From assembly GCA_041879295.1 (NCBI GenBank), contig CP047152.1, positions 451,001-515,000 of the forward strand: 64,000 bases of DNA, in the 5' to 3' direction. This document shows positions 8,401 to 19,379 of the stretch, piece by piece. Position 1 is the stretch's first letter. Every line of letters starts with the position of its first letter. A model generated the notes under the pieces. The model did no database searches, had not been told where the DNA came from, and was given only the letters and a program-made list of their open reading frames with translations. The stretch comes from Pseudomonas putida. Lineage in GTDB: Bacteria > Pseudomonadota > Gammaproteobacteria > Pseudomonadales > Pseudomonadaceae. The position numbers and the translations under genes were made by a program.

Positions 8401-9148
8401 GGATCTGGCTGATTTCGCTGCTGCTCATGTCGGCCATCACTTTATCGAGAATGCCGACCAGCACGCTCTTGTCGCGGGGGACGGCCATCGCCAGCTGATA
8501 ACGGTAGGGCGTTTCGCCGCTGACGTAGAGGCCTTCGAGCTTGAGTTGGCGCAGGCTCCAGATACTGGAAGCGAGGTCACCGACCACGGCATCCACCTGG
8601 TCGGTGGCCAGTGCTTGCAGCGTGGAGCTGACGTTTGGCAGGGCAACCAGGTTGAGGTCCGGGTGGTGGGTACGCAGCAACTCGTGCGGGGCGTAGTTTT
8701 CTACTACGGCGATTTTCAAGCCGTACAGGTCAGCCAGCTTTCGCGGTTGTGCGCCGCCTTTGTGCGCGAGGATGACAATGGGGAAGTCGAGGTACGGGCG
8801 AGTGAAGGCCAGAAAGCCCTGGCGTTCCGGAGTGGACATGATGCCGGGCAGCAGGTCGATACGGCTTTCCCGCGCCTGCGCCAGCACCTCGGTCCAACTG
8901 CTGGGCTCGACCGGTTTGAACGTCACACCCAGGCGCTGCTGGATCATGGCAATGTAGTCGGCGGCCAATCCCTGGTAACGGCCCTCCTGGTCGCGAAACT
9001 CGAACGGTGGCCAAGAGGCGTCTACGCCCAGGTTGAGCTGCGGGTGGGCAGCCAGCCAGGTTTTCTCCTCGTCTGTCAGGGTCAGGGCGCCGGCCGTTGT
9101 GTTCCACAGAATCAGGATCAGCAACAGAATGGCCGGCTTCAAGGACAT
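5405..9148 (-). CDS. Periplasmic-sensor PAS/GGDEF/EAL cyclic-di-GMP protein
   Basis: A 1247-residue inner-membrane protein. In order: signal peptide or anchor (1-21), a bacterial extracellular solute-binding family 3 domain (about 30-255), a transmembrane helix (about 267-287), four PAS/PAC modules (about 310-430, 435-555, 560-680, 685-800), GGDEF (about 805-970) and EAL (about 985-1235). GGDEF is intact at 886-890, with the inhibitory I-site RDVD at 877-880. EAL is at 1014-1016, with the DDFGTGYSSL loop and EGVEN downstream. Both diguanylate cyclase and phosphodiesterase activity look possible. The binding-protein-like domain implies sensing of an amino acid or related solute; which one is unknown. 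Confidence 0.92.
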   Translation of the reverse strand: MSLKPAILLLILILWNTTAGALTLTDEEKTWLAAHPQLNLGVDASWPPFEFRDQEGRYQGLAADYIAMIQQRLGVTFKPVEPSSWTEVLAQARESRIDLLPGIMSTPERQGFLAFTRPYLDFPIVILAHKGGAQPRKLADLYGLKIAVVENYAPHELLRTHHPDLNLVALPNVSSTLQALATDQVDAVVGDLASSIWSLRQLKLEGLYVSGETPYRYQLAMAVPRDKSVLVGILDKVMADMSSSEISQIQQHWVGNVVDQRMFWSDLLVYGLPAVLLLMAVLAVVIRINRRLSSEISRRIALEQELRSSEYHYRGLVESLSAIAWEADANDFTYSYVSPHAEDLLGYPLSDWLRPGFWRSILHPEDALWAQAYCDSETAAGRDHSLDYRVIRADGQPLWVRNIVSMIEHGHQPVMRGLMIDISETKRTEDALRLSEQKFASVFQQCPDILLIARHSDGCLLEVNEAFEEQIGLPPDQVIGRTATDLGLWGVEGSGPLLLERLHQGGIRNLEMSFRRSNGQLFTGLTSAETFELDGTPALVVAVRDISQLKETQQQLQTSEEKFAKAFHASPDGLLLSRQSDGLLLEVNEGFCRLTGYALNPTIDQTSLDLGIWVDLNERKHLVDQLNRDGFVRDFTCHIRRSDGQIRLCELSARPLPITGVDCMLTIARDITERHLMQEKLQLAATVFENTAEGVLITDIDQRISAVNRAFSEITGYSEIEALGQTPRLLASGQHDSAFYLAMWHQLTDEGHWQGEIYNKRKNGELYPSWLTISAVRNSDREVTHFVAVFADISSIKHAQAKLDYQAHHDPLTGLPNRTLFENRLQGVLTCAQVSNRQGAVLFLDLDRFKHINDSLGHPVGDLLLKGIAQRLKEQVRDVDTVARLGGDEFIILLPGLHKPSDASTIANKLLACFNAPFQAGEHEFFTSASIGISLYPQDGTDVSTLIRNADAAMYRSKAKGRNRVEAYTRDLTAQASERIALEHELRRAVERNEMSLCFQPKLSLKTQSLVGAEALIRWSHPTFGEVPPEHFIHLAEENGTILQLGDWVLEQACRQMQAWKQHYEPFGPLSINLAGAQLRHPHLARRIEQLLKHYQLRAGDLQLEITENFIMSQAEEALAVLYQLKKLGVQLAIDDFGTGYSSLSYLKRLPLDILKIDKSFIRGLPDDPHDAAIARAIIALGRSMQLTIIAEGVENQAQQRFLAAEGCEQIQGYIVSLPLPPEEFAAAFLRIALSDLSDGTGAKPSL

Positions 9149-9244
9149 GGCAGCCTCGCACTCAGGTGGTCTGAAGTCGAGTGTAGACGGGCATTGCTGC
9201 AGGCGTGCAACGGAAGGGGGGCTTTATGTGGCGGGCCACTAAAG

Positions 9245-9272
9245 AAAAACCCCGGCCTGGGCCGGGGTTTTG
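9245..9272 (-). terminator. Rho-independent terminator of the rpoD operon
   Basis: AAAAACCCCGGCC-TGG-GCCGGGGTTTT lies just past the rpoD stop. The A and T tracts on both sides make it usable from either strand. Confidence 0.9.
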
Positions 9273-9275
9273 TCA

Positions 9276-11126
<1,851 letters not shown>

Positions 11127-11193
11127 AACACCCTATCCACTGAAGGTCTTGGCGGGCAAAAAACAAGCCGAGGATTATACCCGAGCATGGGCC

Positions 11194-13176
11194 TCACGCG
11201 CCAGATGAGGTCGGCGTTTGTGCGGGAACATTTCGGCTCAGCAGGGCGAGGAGCTGGTTTTTTTCCTCGCTGGTCAATTCGCTTTGACGTGATTTCCTGA
11301 GCAGTTGTTCCAGGCTGCGCTCGCGTTGGCGGGCGGACAAGCTAGTTATAGTGTCGAAAAACTGTTGTTCAAGGTTGTCGGCTACGATAAGCCATTCCTT
11401 TTCCGCCAGGGCCCGCAGCAGGCGGCCTTGTTCGGTGCCGTGCCAACGTGCGATCAACTGCATTGAGCTTAGCCCAGGATTTTTCTGCGCGGCTTCGATC
11501 AACGCCACCAGCAGTTGGCTGTACAGGTGCTCTTCGTCGGCGAAGTGGCTGGCATCTTCCACCTTGCCGGCCAGCAGCGGGTGGTGCAGCAAGGTGCGCA
11601 GGGCGGCCAGGGTCGGTGGCTCGACCGGTGCTGGCACGCGCGGAGGTGCTTCGTCGCGTTGTTGCCAGGGCTTGCCGCCCTTGCGGTTCTTGTCCCAGGG
11701 TTTGTCGCTCCACGGCTTCTTGCTGCCACCCTTGCTGGGTTTCCACGCCTGCTCCTGATGAACGGGGGCAAAATCGTGCTGCGGCATGTCGCCGTAGTCG
11801 GGGGTGTAGCTGGCCATGGCGTCGTAGTCGTAGCCAGGGTCATAGTCCGGCATGCTGCTGGCCGCCGGGGCTTGTTGCGCCAGCTGCTCGACCTGCTGCG
11901 GGTCGAGGCCGGTGATTTCCTTCAGGCGGTTGCGCATCAGCTGACGCAGGTTGGCGCCGGGGATCTTTTCGATCAACGGTGCGGCCAAGGTCGCCATATG
12001 CGCCTTGCCTTCCAGTGAGCGCGGGTCGGCCTCGACGCCAAGTTGCTCGAAGAAGTAGTCGGCCAGCGGTTGGGCGTGCTGGTTGATACGGGCCATGAAA
12101 GCGTCGGTACCTTCGGCGCGCACCAGGCTGTCCGGGTCTTCGCCTTCGGGCAGGAACAGGAAGCGCGCGCGACGGCCGTCCTGCAGGTTCGACAATGTCG
12201 ATTCCAGTGCGCGCCAGGCCGCCTTGCGCCCGGCCTGGTCGCCGTCAAAACAGAACAGCACGCTGGGCACCACGCGGAACAGGCGCTTGAGGTGCTCTTC
12301 GCTGGTGGAGGTGCCAAGGGTAGCCACGGCATTGCGCAGACCTTGCTGGGCCAGGGCAATGACGTCCATGTAGCCCTCGACGACGATGATCTCGTCAAGG
12401 TTGCGGTTGTGCTTGCGCGCCTCGTACAGCCCGTACAGTTCCTGCCCCTTGTGGAACACAGGTGTTTCCGGGGAGTTCAGGTACTTGGGCTTGTCGTCGC
12501 CGAGCACCCGGCCACCGAAGGCGATGATGCGCCCGCGGCTGTCACGTATCGGGAACATTACCCGGTCGCGGAAGCGGTCGTAGCGCTTGCCGCTCTCGGC
12601 GTTCTCGATCAGCAGGCCGGCATCGATCATCACCTTCTGCTGCAGGGTGTCGGCACCCAGGTGCTTGAGCAGGTTGTCCCAGCCGGGCGGGGCAAAGCCC
12701 AGGCCGAAGTCGCGGGCAATTTCCCCGGACAGGCCGCGGCCCTTGAGGTAGTCCACCGCTGCCTTGCGTGACGGGTGGCTGCGCAGAGCCTGGCGGTAAA
12801 ACTCCGAGGCGGCGTCCAGTAGCGGGTACAGTGGCGAGTCAGTTGGCTGGCGCGGCTTCTGGTCGCGGCGGCCTTGCTCGCGGGGCACTTCCATGCCGGC
12901 GGCGCGGGCCAGTTCCTCGACGGCCTGGGGGAAGTCCAGGTTGTCGTGGTCCATGACAAAGCCCAAGGCGTTGCCACCGGCGCCACAGCCGAAGCAGTAG
13001 TAGAACTGCTTGTCGGGGCTGACCGTGAAGGACGGGGTTTTTTCTTTGTGGAACGGGCAGCAGGCGGAGTAGTTCTTGCCGGTTTTTTTCAGCTGGACGC
13101 GCGAACTCACCACGTCGACGATGTCGAGGCGGTTGATCAGGTCGTCAATGAAACTCTGGGGAATCAGCCCGGCCAT
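11194..13176 (-). CDS. dnaG: DNA primase
   Basis: DnaG, 660 residues from the chosen ATG, synthesises RNA primers for replication. The N-terminal CHC2 zinc ribbon is clear (CPFHKEKTPSF ... YYCFGCGAGG); the catalytic core with TOPRIM motifs follows (EGYMDVIAL, FDGDQAGRKAA), then a Pro/Gly/Lys-rich linker at about 430-510 and the C-terminal DnaB-interacting helicase-binding domain. A TTG codon at 13197 in the same frame would add seven residues; I prefer the ATG at 13176, which gives the family N-terminus MAGLIPQSFIDDL. It is the middle gene of the macromolecular synthesis operon. Confidence 0.97.
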   Translation of the reverse strand: MAGLIPQSFIDDLINRLDIVDVVSSRVQLKKTGKNYSACCPFHKEKTPSFTVSPDKQFYYCFGCGAGGNALGFVMDHDNLDFPQAVEELARAAGMEVPREQGRRDQKPRQPTDSPLYPLLDAASEFYRQALRSHPSRKAAVDYLKGRGLSGEIARDFGLGFAPPGWDNLLKHLGADTLQQKVMIDAGLLIENAESGKRYDRFRDRVMFPIRDSRGRIIAFGGRVLGDDKPKYLNSPETPVFHKGQELYGLYEARKHNRNLDEIIVVEGYMDVIALAQQGLRNAVATLGTSTSEEHLKRLFRVVPSVLFCFDGDQAGRKAAWRALESTLSNLQDGRRARFLFLPEGEDPDSLVRAEGTDAFMARINQHAQPLADYFFEQLGVEADPRSLEGKAHMATLAAPLIEKIPGANLRQLMRNRLKEITGLDPQQVEQLAQQAPAASSMPDYDPGYDYDAMASYTPDYGDMPQHDFAPVHQEQAWKPSKGGSKKPWSDKPWDKNRKGGKPWQQRDEAPPRVPAPVEPPTLAALRTLLHHPLLAGKVEDASHFADEEHLYSQLLVALIEAAQKNPGLSSMQLIARWHGTEQGRLLRALAEKEWLIVADNLEQQFFDTITSLSARQRERSLEQLLRKSRQSELTSEEKNQLLALLSRNVPAQTPTSSGA

Positions 13177-13428
13177 GGCAGTCTCGTCATCTGGCAACTG
13201 GCAAGTCTAATCGCTCACGCGCCGAATGGGGCGAGTGCTGCTTGGGGAAGTGCGAGGGAATGTGCTCGTCGCCAGCCCCTAAGGGCTCGTCAGTCGGACG
13301 TGCACGTCTGGTCATACAGCAAGGAGGACCAGCTCTGACGTTTCAGGCAGGTTGCCCATGTGCAGTCCGCATGAAGCTTGTGCAGGGCCTTGAGCTAGCT
13401 GCTCAAGTTTGAAGCGACCACTGCCATC

Positions 13429-13447
13429 GCCCGGGGGTTAGCCGGGC
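13429..13447 (-). other. Hairpin between rpsU and dnaG
   Basis: The arms GCCCGG (13429-13434) and CCGGGC (13442-13447) form a GC-rich hairpin about 30 bases past the rpsU stop, without a T tract. In E. coli a partial terminator sits between rpsU and dnaG and lowers primase synthesis; a similar role here is inference. The rest of the 300-base gap to dnaG shows no gene. Confidence 0.35.
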
Positions 13448-13477
13448 AGGGCAGAAGCTTTGCGTTGAACGCCTGTA

Positions 13478-13693
13478 TTAGTACAGACGAACGGCGCGGC
13501 GCTGTTCGCGCTGAACTTTCTTGGCGTGACGCTTAACAGCAGCAGCTGCTTTGCGCTTACGCTCTGCGGTCGGCTTCTCGTAAAACTCGCGGCTACGAAC
13601 TTCAGCCAGTACACCGGCTTTTTCGCAGGAGCGCTTGAAACGACGCAGAGCTACGTCGAAGGGTTCGTTCTCTTTAACTTTGACGGCTGGCAT
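13478..13693 (-). CDS. rpsU: 30S ribosomal protein bS21
   Basis: A 71-residue, strongly basic protein ([20 protein letters not shown] ... [10 protein letters not shown]) with the length and sequence of bS21, the small-subunit protein needed for translation initiation on natural mRNAs. It is the first gene of the rpsU-dnaG-rpoD operon and is transcribed away from tsaD. A purine-rich AAGGTAG lies upstream of the ATG. The 300-base gap before dnaG probably allows the two genes to be expressed at very different levels. Confidence 0.98.
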   Translation of the reverse strand: MPAVKVKENEPFDVALRRFKRSCEKAGVLAEVRSREFYEKPTAERKRKAAAAVKRHAKKVQREQRRAVRLY

Positions 13694-13897
13694 CCAGGGC
13701 TACCTTAATTCATTACCGGGGTAGACGTGCTCCTGGCAAAACAAAGGTGTGCTGGAGAACGTCGGTTTTCAAGGGTTGCGGATGTTAACCCTTAGCAAGC
13801 CGGAATGCAAAGCCTCTGATCGAAAACCGCTGGTCGGCACCCGACACGGGGACTATCATGCGCGGCTTCGAATTCAGCCCCCACAAGGGACGAGCCC

Positions 13898-14923
13898 ATG
13901 CTAGTACTGGGATTGGAAACATCCTGCGACGAAACTGGCGTCGCATTATACGACAGTGAACGGGGTTTGTTGGCCGACGCACTGTTCAGCCAGATCGACC
14001 TGCACCGCGTCTTCGGTGGCGTGGTGCCCGAGCTTGCCTCGCGTGATCACGTCAAGCGCATGCTGCCGCTCATCCGCCAGGTGCTGGACGAGGCAGGCTG
14101 CGTTGCCACCGAAATCGACGCCATCGCCTACACCGCGGGCCCCGGCCTGGTCGGCGCCTTGCTGGTGGGCGCTTCCTGCGCCCAGGCGCTGGCCTTTGCC
14201 TGGGACATCCCGGCGATCGGTGTGCACCACATGGAAGGCCACCTGCTGGCGCCCATGCTGGAAGAAAACCCGCCCGAGTTTCCGTTCGTCGCTTTGTTGG
14301 TTTCCGGTGGCCATACCCAGCTGGTCCGGGTCGATGGTATCGGTCAGTACGAACTGTTGGGCGAGAGCCTGGACGACGCTGCCGGTGAAGCGTTCGACAA
14401 GACCGCCAAGCTGATCGGCCTCAATTATCCCGGTGGTCCGGAAATCGCGCGTCTGGCCGAACAGGGTGTGGCCGGGCGCTTCGTGTTCCCGCGGCCAATG
14501 ACCGATCGGCCAGGCCTGGAATTCAGCTTCAGTGGCCTCAAGACCTTCGCCCTGAACACCTGGCAGCAATGCAAGAATGCTGGCGACGACAGTGAGCAAA
14601 CCCGTTGCGACCTGTCTCTGGCATTCCAGCAGGCGGTGGTGGAGACTTTGACCATCAAGTGCAAGCGGGCGCTCAAGCAGACCGGCCTCAAGCGCCTGGT
14701 CATCGCGGGTGGCGTGAGTGCCAACAAGGCCCTGCGCGCGTCCCTGGAGGACATGCTCGGTAGCATCAAGGGCAACGTGTACTACGCGCGCCCGCAATTC
14801 TGTACCGACAATGGTGCGATGATCGCCTACGCCGGTTGCCAGCGCCTGTTGGCCGGGCAGCAGCAAGACCTGGCGATCAGCGTGCAGGCACGCTGGCCGA
14901 TGGAGCAGTTGCCGCCGCTGTAA
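13898..14923 (+). CDS. tsaD: tRNA N6-adenosine threonylcarbamoyltransferase
   Basis: TsaD (formerly Gcp), 341 residues, transfers the threonylcarbamoyl group to A37 of ANN-decoding tRNAs together with TsaB and TsaE. The ASKHA fold shows the N-terminal [10 protein letters not shown] motif, the metal-binding [10 protein letters not shown] motif, VSGGHTQL, and [10 protein letters not shown] near the C-terminus. The gene is essential in most bacteria. It starts 204 bases from rpsU in the opposite direction, so the gap must hold two divergent promoters. It converges with plsY, with 17 bases between the stops. Confidence 0.97.
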   Translation: MLVLGLETSCDETGVALYDSERGLLADALFSQIDLHRVFGGVVPELASRDHVKRMLPLIRQVLDEAGCVATEIDAIAYTAGPGLVGALLVGASCAQALAFAWDIPAIGVHHMEGHLLAPMLEENPPEFPFVALLVSGGHTQLVRVDGIGQYELLGESLDDAAGEAFDKTAKLIGLNYPGGPEIARLAEQGVAGRFVFPRPMTDRPGLEFSFSGLKTFALNTWQQCKNAGDDSEQTRCDLSLAFQQAVVETLTIKCKRALKQTGLKRLVIAGGVSANKALRASLEDMLGSIKGNVYYARPQFCTDNGAMIAYAGCQRLLAGQQQDLAISVQARWPMEQLPPL

Positions 14924-14940
14924 GGTAGGGCGTCGAAGGT

Positions 14941-15510
14941 TCAGAAGTGCCGTTCGCGCCCTGCAAACAAGTCGCGCAGGTTGTTGCGGTGGCGCCACAC
15001 GATCATCAAAGTCAGTACGCTGATCGGCAGCAGGGCCTCGGGCTCGCGCCAGGCCAGCAATGGCAGGGTGAGTGGCGTGGCAATCAGTGCCGCCAGTGAG
15101 CTGGTGCGCGTGAGGTAGAAGGTCAGCAGCCAGGCGCCGATGGCCAGCAGCGCGGCCGGGAAATACAGGCCCATGAGCATGCCGGCAGCCGTCGCCACGC
15201 CCTTGCCGCCCTTGAAGCGGAAGTACAGGGGGAACAGGTGACCCAGCACCGCGCATATGCCCACCCAGGCCTGCGCGTGCAGGTCCAGCCCGGCAGCGCG
15301 GGCGAGCAATACCGGCAAAAGGCCCTTGCACAGGTCGCCAAGCAGGGTCAGGATCGCCAGTTTACGGCCTGCCAGGCGTAGCATGTTGGTGGCGCCGGCA
15401 TTGCCTGAACCGCTGGAACGCGGGTCCGGGCTGCCCGAAAGGCGGCTGAGAACAATGGCGAAGGACAGCGAGCCGAGCAGGTAGGCGAGCAACGCCAGTA
15501 ACCAAAACAT
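14941..15510 (-). CDS. plsY: Acyl-phosphate:glycerol-3-phosphate acyltransferase
   Basis: A 189-residue integral membrane protein with five or six predicted helices and the PlsY motifs [11 protein letters not shown] (acceptor site), FKGGKGVAT (glycine-rich loop) and the C-terminal [10 protein letters not shown]. It transfers an acyl group from acyl-phosphate to glycerol 3-phosphate, the first step of phospholipid synthesis. It is transcribed toward tsaD and divergently from folB. Length fits the family. Confidence 0.96.
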   Translation of the reverse strand: MFWLLALLAYLLGSLSFAIVLSRLSGSPDPRSSGSGNAGATNMLRLAGRKLAILTLLGDLCKGLLPVLLARAAGLDLHAQAWVGICAVLGHLFPLYFRFKGGKGVATAAGMLMGLYFPAALLAIGAWLLTFYLTRTSSLAALIATPLTLPLLAWREPEALLPISVLTLMIVWRHRNNLRDLFAGRERHF

Positions 15511-15584
15511 GCTAACTATTCCGGGCGAGGACGCCCTGATTCTAACGGCGCCAGTCGCCCTTGTCGTGCTGTGGAGAGAAGTGC

Positions 15585-15941
15585 TTGGACAGAGTGTTCA
15601 TCGAAGGCCTGGAAGTCGATACCGTCATCGGTGCCTATGACTGGGAGCGGGATATTCGCCAGTGCTTGCGCCTGGACCTGAGCTTTGCCTGGGACAACCG
15701 CCCGGCTGCCGCCGGAGACGACCTGAACCTGGCGCTGGACTATGCCAGTGTGTCGGCGCGCATCCAGGCGTTTGCCGAACAGGCCCGTTTCGAGCTGGTT
15801 GAAACATTTGCCGAGCGCCTGGTGGCCACCTTGATGGACGAGTTCCACATCCCCTGGGTGCGGTTGAAGCTGACCAAGCCGGGCGCGGTGCCGGCGGCCC
15901 GTGGTGGTGTAGGCGTGGAGATCGAGCGCGGATGTCTTTGA
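15585..15941 (+). CDS. folB: Dihydroneopterin aldolase
   Basis: A 118-residue FolB-type protein ([21 protein letters not shown]) that converts 7,8-dihydroneopterin to 6-hydroxymethyl-7,8-dihydropterin in folate synthesis; the family also acts as an epimerase. I chose the TTG start at 15585 because GGAGAGAAG lies at the right distance and the product then starts like known FolB proteins; the open frame extends eight codons further up. The end overlaps folK by 10 bases, which indicates translational coupling of consecutive folate steps. Confidence 0.93.
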   Translation: MDRVFIEGLEVDTVIGAYDWERDIRQCLRLDLSFAWDNRPAAAGDDLNLALDYASVSARIQAFAEQARFELVETFAERLVATLMDEFHIPWVRLKLTKPGAVPAARGGVGVEIERGCL

Positions 15942-16441
15942 ACACGGTTTACCTGGGCCTGGGCAGCAATATCGACCGTGAGGCGCATTTGTGCGCCGGG
16001 CTCGATGCGTTGGCTGGCATCCTGACCGACATGCGCTGTTCGCCGGCTTTCGAAAGCCAGGCGGTGGGTATCAAGAGCGGGCCGTTCATCAACTTCGTGG
16101 TGACCGGGCAAACCGCATTGCCGTTGATCGAGCTGGACCGCCGGCTGAAGTTCATCGAGGCCGACAATGGCCGCTATGCACCGGACCGCAAAGGGTTGCC
16201 GCTGGATATCGACGTGCTGATGTATGGCGATTTGCACGGTACCTTCGATGGGCTGGTACTGCCCCGGGCCGAGATCCTGAAGAACGCCTTTGTGCTGTGG
16301 CCGCTTTCGTTGCTGGCGCCCGACCTGGTGCATCCGGGGGTGGGCAAGCGCATGGCGCAGCTGTGGCAGGAAGCGCAGATCGATCAGGTGCTGGCTCCGG
16401 TCGCCTTTGAGTGGCGCGGGTTGCAGTTGACGCCCGCTTAA
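15932..16441 (+). CDS. folK: 2-amino-4-hydroxy-6-hydroxymethyldihydropteridine pyrophosphokinase
   Basis: HPPK, 169 residues, transfers pyrophosphate from ATP to the FolB product, giving the substrate for dihydropteroate synthase. Visible hallmarks are the N-terminal VYLGLGSNI, the LIELDRRLKFIE segment and the metal-binding LPLDIDVLMYGD motif with HPGVGKR beyond it. It overlaps folB and is followed by a cluster of REP hairpins. Length is normal. Confidence 0.96.
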   Translation: MSLNTVYLGLGSNIDREAHLCAGLDALAGILTDMRCSPAFESQAVGIKSGPFINFVVTGQTALPLIELDRRLKFIEADNGRYAPDRKGLPLDIDVLMYGDLHGTFDGLVLPRAEILKNAFVLWPLSLLAPDLVHPGVGKRMAQLWQEAQIDQVLAPVAFEWRGLQLTPA

Positions 16442-16447
16442 GCCTGC

Positions 16448-16645
16448 ATCGGCCTCTTCGCGGGTAAACCCGCCCCTACAACGGCCTGTGCCCAACCTCT
16501 GATGTGTGCCCCCTGTAGGAGCGGGTTACCCGCGAATACGGTGGTGACTGCGACGGTGAACAGCGGTCGGAAATTGGCCAGCAGGCCCGGCCCTTTCGCG
16601 GGTGAACCCGCTCCTACAGCGGCTTCAGCCGCGAAGAGGCCGGGA
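16448..16645. repeat. Cluster of three REP hairpins
   Basis: Three P. putida REP units lie between folK and cca. Unit 1 (about 16450-16482) and unit 3 (about 16588-16621) read CTTCGCGGGTxAACCCG; unit 2 (about 16512-16541) is in the opposite orientation (GTAGGAGCGGGTTACCCGCG). A further GCGGCTTCAGCCGC hairpin follows unit 3. They fill the convergent gap and may act as terminators or gyrase/IHF-type sites. Confidence 0.85.
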
Positions 16646-16648
16646 GGT

Positions 16649-17755
16649 CTAACCGCGCTGGTAAGCCTCGAGCGCTTTCAGCCGTTCACCTTTGAGTGCT
16701 TCGCCCAGCGCCTGACCCGTCAGCCCGGCTTGCACCAACGGCTTCACATCCACCGCTCGCGCCGCCGCTGCTGCGCCTCGCAGGTAATCGGCCTGTGGGT
16801 AACCCTGCTCGCCATCGCCCAACGCCGCCATCTCGCAAACGACCACAAAATCCTCGAACCGCTGCGGCCGTCGGTAGACATCGAACTTCTGCAACAGCTC
16901 CAGCAGTGCCGTGGCCGGCAGTTCGAGCGCCTGATTGCCCTGCGCCAGGCACTCCCCTGTCAGCATGGCCAGTTCCTGGCATTCACGCGGTGCCTTCAGG
17001 CGCTGGTTGACGGTTTTGATCGATGTCGGTGTCAGCCCGCGCAACAGGCAGGCCCAGCGCACGTGCAGCGGTTGTTCGTGCGCCGCCGCCTGCTCCAGCG
17101 CCGACAGTGTCCGGGAGCCGTCATCGAGCTCAGGCAGCAGCTCCTGCAGGGCCCCGCACGCGCTCAGCACCTTGAAGAATACCTGTGGTTGCACTTCCAT
17201 CAGCGCGCGTTCGATTTCCTTCCAGCTGCGCTCGGCAGTGAGTGCCTGCAGTTCGCCCGAGGCGCTGATCTGGCGCATCAGCGTCAAGGTTTCATCGGCA
17301 ACCCGGAAACCCAGTGGCGCATAGCGGGCAGCAAAGCGGGCAACACGCAGCACGCGTAGAGGATCTTCGGCGAATGCCGGGGAAACATGGCGTAGCAGGC
17401 GTTGATCCAGATCTTTCTTGCCTTGGTAGGGGTCGTATAGCGTGCCGGCTTCATCCTCGGCCATCGCATTTATGGTCAGGTCGCGACGGATCAGGTCCTC
17501 TTCCAGGGTTACGTCGGGGCTGGCGTGAAAAGTGAACCCGCCGTAGCCTCGCCCACTCTTGCGCTCGGTGCGCGCCAGGGCGTATTCCTCGCCGGTTTTC
17601 GGGTGCAGGAACACCGGGAAATCGGCGCCCACCGGCCGATAGCCCTTGGCGAGCATTTCTTCGACTGTGGCGCCCACCACCAGCCAGTCGATATCGCTGA
17701 CAGGGCGGCCGAGCAGGCGGTCGCGCACGGCGCCGCCAACTTTGTAGATGTGCAT
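16649..17755 (-). CDS. cca: CCA tRNA nucleotidyltransferase
   Basis: A 368-residue class II CCA-adding enzyme that builds or repairs the tRNA 3' CCA end. Motifs: [11 protein letters not shown] (nucleotide binding), SDIDW (metal-binding acids), [12 protein letters not shown] and the [15 protein letters not shown] segment. It lacks the C-terminal HD phosphohydrolase domain of the 412-residue E. coli enzyme, which is usual in Pseudomonas. It begins 55 bases after the spoVR stop codon, on the same strand. Confidence 0.96.
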   Translation of the reverse strand: MHIYKVGGAVRDRLLGRPVSDIDWLVVGATVEEMLAKGYRPVGADFPVFLHPKTGEEYALARTERKSGRGYGGFTFHASPDVTLEEDLIRRDLTINAMAEDEAGTLYDPYQGKKDLDQRLLRHVSPAFAEDPLRVLRVARFAARYAPLGFRVADETLTLMRQISASGELQALTAERSWKEIERALMEVQPQVFFKVLSACGALQELLPELDDGSRTLSALEQAAAHEQPLHVRWACLLRGLTPTSIKTVNQRLKAPRECQELAMLTGECLAQGNQALELPATALLELLQKFDVYRRPQRFEDFVVVCEMAALGDGEQGYPQADYLRGAAAAARAVDVKPLVQAGLTGQALGEALKGERLKALEAYQRG

Positions 17756-17810
17756 GTGCAGCTCTCCATAACTGCCGACAGGATAACCCGTCGGCGGTCA
17801 TGGAGTTGCA

Positions 17811-19379
17811 TCAGAGGTGGTGGATAACGGCCAGGTCCATGCGGCCGTAGTCGGCGCTTTCGCTATGCTCGCCGCGCGGCGGCATGTGGTGAGTACTCAT
17901 CACTTGCTCGCCTTGCACGGTCTCCAGGTGGATATCGAAGCCCCACAGGCGATGCAGGTGCTTGAGCACTTCGTCGGTCGAGTCCCCCAGCGGTTTGCGG
18001 TTATGTTGCTGGTGTCGCAGGGTTAGTGAGCGGTCTCCGCGGCGGTCGACGCTCCAGATCTGTACGTTCGGTTCACGGTTGCCCAGGTTGTACTGCGCTG
18101 CCAGTTGCTCCCGAATCACCCGGTAGCCGGCCTCATCATGGATGGCAGGCACCAGCAGGTCGTCGCGCTGGTCGTCATCGAGGATGCTGAACAACTTGAG
18201 GTCGCGCATCACCTTGGGCGACAGGTACTGCAGGATGAAGCTCTCGTCCTTGAAGCTGCTCATGGCGAACTTGATGGTAGAAAGCCAGTCGCTGCCGGCA
18301 ATTTCGGGGAACCAGTGGCGATCTTCTTCGGTGGGGTTTTCGCACATGCGGCGGATGTCGGTGTACATCGCAAAGCCCAGCGCGTAGGGGTTGATGCCGC
18401 TGTAGTACGGGCTGTCGAAGCCGGGCTGGAACACCACGCTGGTGTGCGACTGCAAGAACTCCATCATGAAGCCTTCGGTAATCAGCCCCTCGTCGTACAG
18501 GTCGTTCATCAGGGTGTAGTGCCAGAAGGTTGCCCAACCTTCGTTCATCACCTGGGTCTGGCGCTGGGGGTAGAAGTACTGGGCGATCTTGCGCACGATG
18601 CGCACTACCTCACGTTGCCAGGGTTCAAGCAGCGGGGCGTTTTTTTCGATGAAATACAGGATGTTTTCCTGCGGTTCGGCGGGGAAACGCCCCTCATCGC
18701 GGTCGTTGCCCTTTTCGGCGTTCTTCGGAATTGTCCGCCAAAGGTCGTTGATCTGACGCTGAAGATGCTCTTCGCGCTCCTGTTGCCGGCGCCGCTCTTC
18801 TTCGGCAGAAATAGGATAGGGCCGCTTGTAGCGGTCGACACCGTAGTTCATCAGGGCATGGCAGGAGTCGATCAGGTCCTCCACTGCATCAATACCGTGG
18901 CGCTCTTCGCACTGGGCGATGTACTGCTTGGCGAACACCAGGTAGTCGATGATCGAACTGGCGTCAGTCCAGGTGCGGAACAGGTAATTGCCCTTGAAAA
19001 AGCTGTTATGGCCGTAGCAAGCGTGGGCAATCACCAGTGCCTGCATGCACATGGTGTTTTCTTCCATCAGGTAGGCGATACAAGGGTCGGAGTTGATCAC
19101 GATCTCGTAGGCCAGGCCCATCTGGCCGCGGCTGTAGGACTTTTCCGTGCTGAGGAACTGCTTGCCGTAGGACCAGTGGTGGTAGCCCAGCGGCATGCCG
19201 ACCGAGGCGTAGGCGTCCATCATCTGCTCGGCAGTGATTACCTCGATCTGGTTGGGGTAGGTGTCCAGGGCGTAACGCTCGGCCAGACGGCTGATTTCCC
19301 GGTCGTAGGTCTGGATCAGCTCGAACGTCCACTCGGACCCAGTGGAAATGGGTTGGCGTCTCTGTGCTCTGGCGGTCAT
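17811..19379 (-). CDS. SpoVR family protein
   Basis: A 522-residue protein of the SpoVR/YcgB family ([55 protein letters not shown]). The family is required for spore cortex formation in Bacillus, but in Proteobacteria it always travels with prkA and yeaH, and its biochemical role is unknown; conserved His and Glu residues hint at metal binding. Its start overlaps the yeaH stop by 4 bases, so the two are translationally coupled. It is the last gene of prkA-yeaH-spoVR. Confidence 0.93.
   Translation of the reverse strand: MTARAQRRQPISTGSEWTFELIQTYDREISRLAERYALDTYPNQIEVITAEQMMDAYASVGMPLGYHHWSYGKQFLSTEKSYSRGQMGLAYEIVINSDPCIAYLMEENTMCMQALVIAHACYGHNSFFKGNYLFRTWTDASSIIDYLVFAKQYIAQCEERHGIDAVEDLIDSCHALMNYGVDRYKRPYPISAEEERRRQQEREEHLQRQINDLWRTIPKNAEKGNDRDEGRFPAEPQENILYFIEKNAPLLEPWQREVVRIVRKIAQYFYPQRQTQVMNEGWATFWHYTLMNDLYDEGLITEGFMMEFLQSHTSVVFQPGFDSPYYSGINPYALGFAMYTDIRRMCENPTEEDRHWFPEIAGSDWLSTIKFAMSSFKDESFILQYLSPKVMRDLKLFSILDDDQRDDLLVPAIHDEAGYRVIREQLAAQYNLGNREPNVQIWSVDRRGDRSLTLRHQQHNRKPLGDSTDEVLKHLHRLWGFDIHLETVQGEQVMSTHHMPPRGEHSESADYGRMDLAVIHHL

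Noticed and set aside
13946..15331. A 461-codon minus-strand frame across tsaD and plsY
   Set aside because: It overlaps two clear genes and has no recognisable domain.
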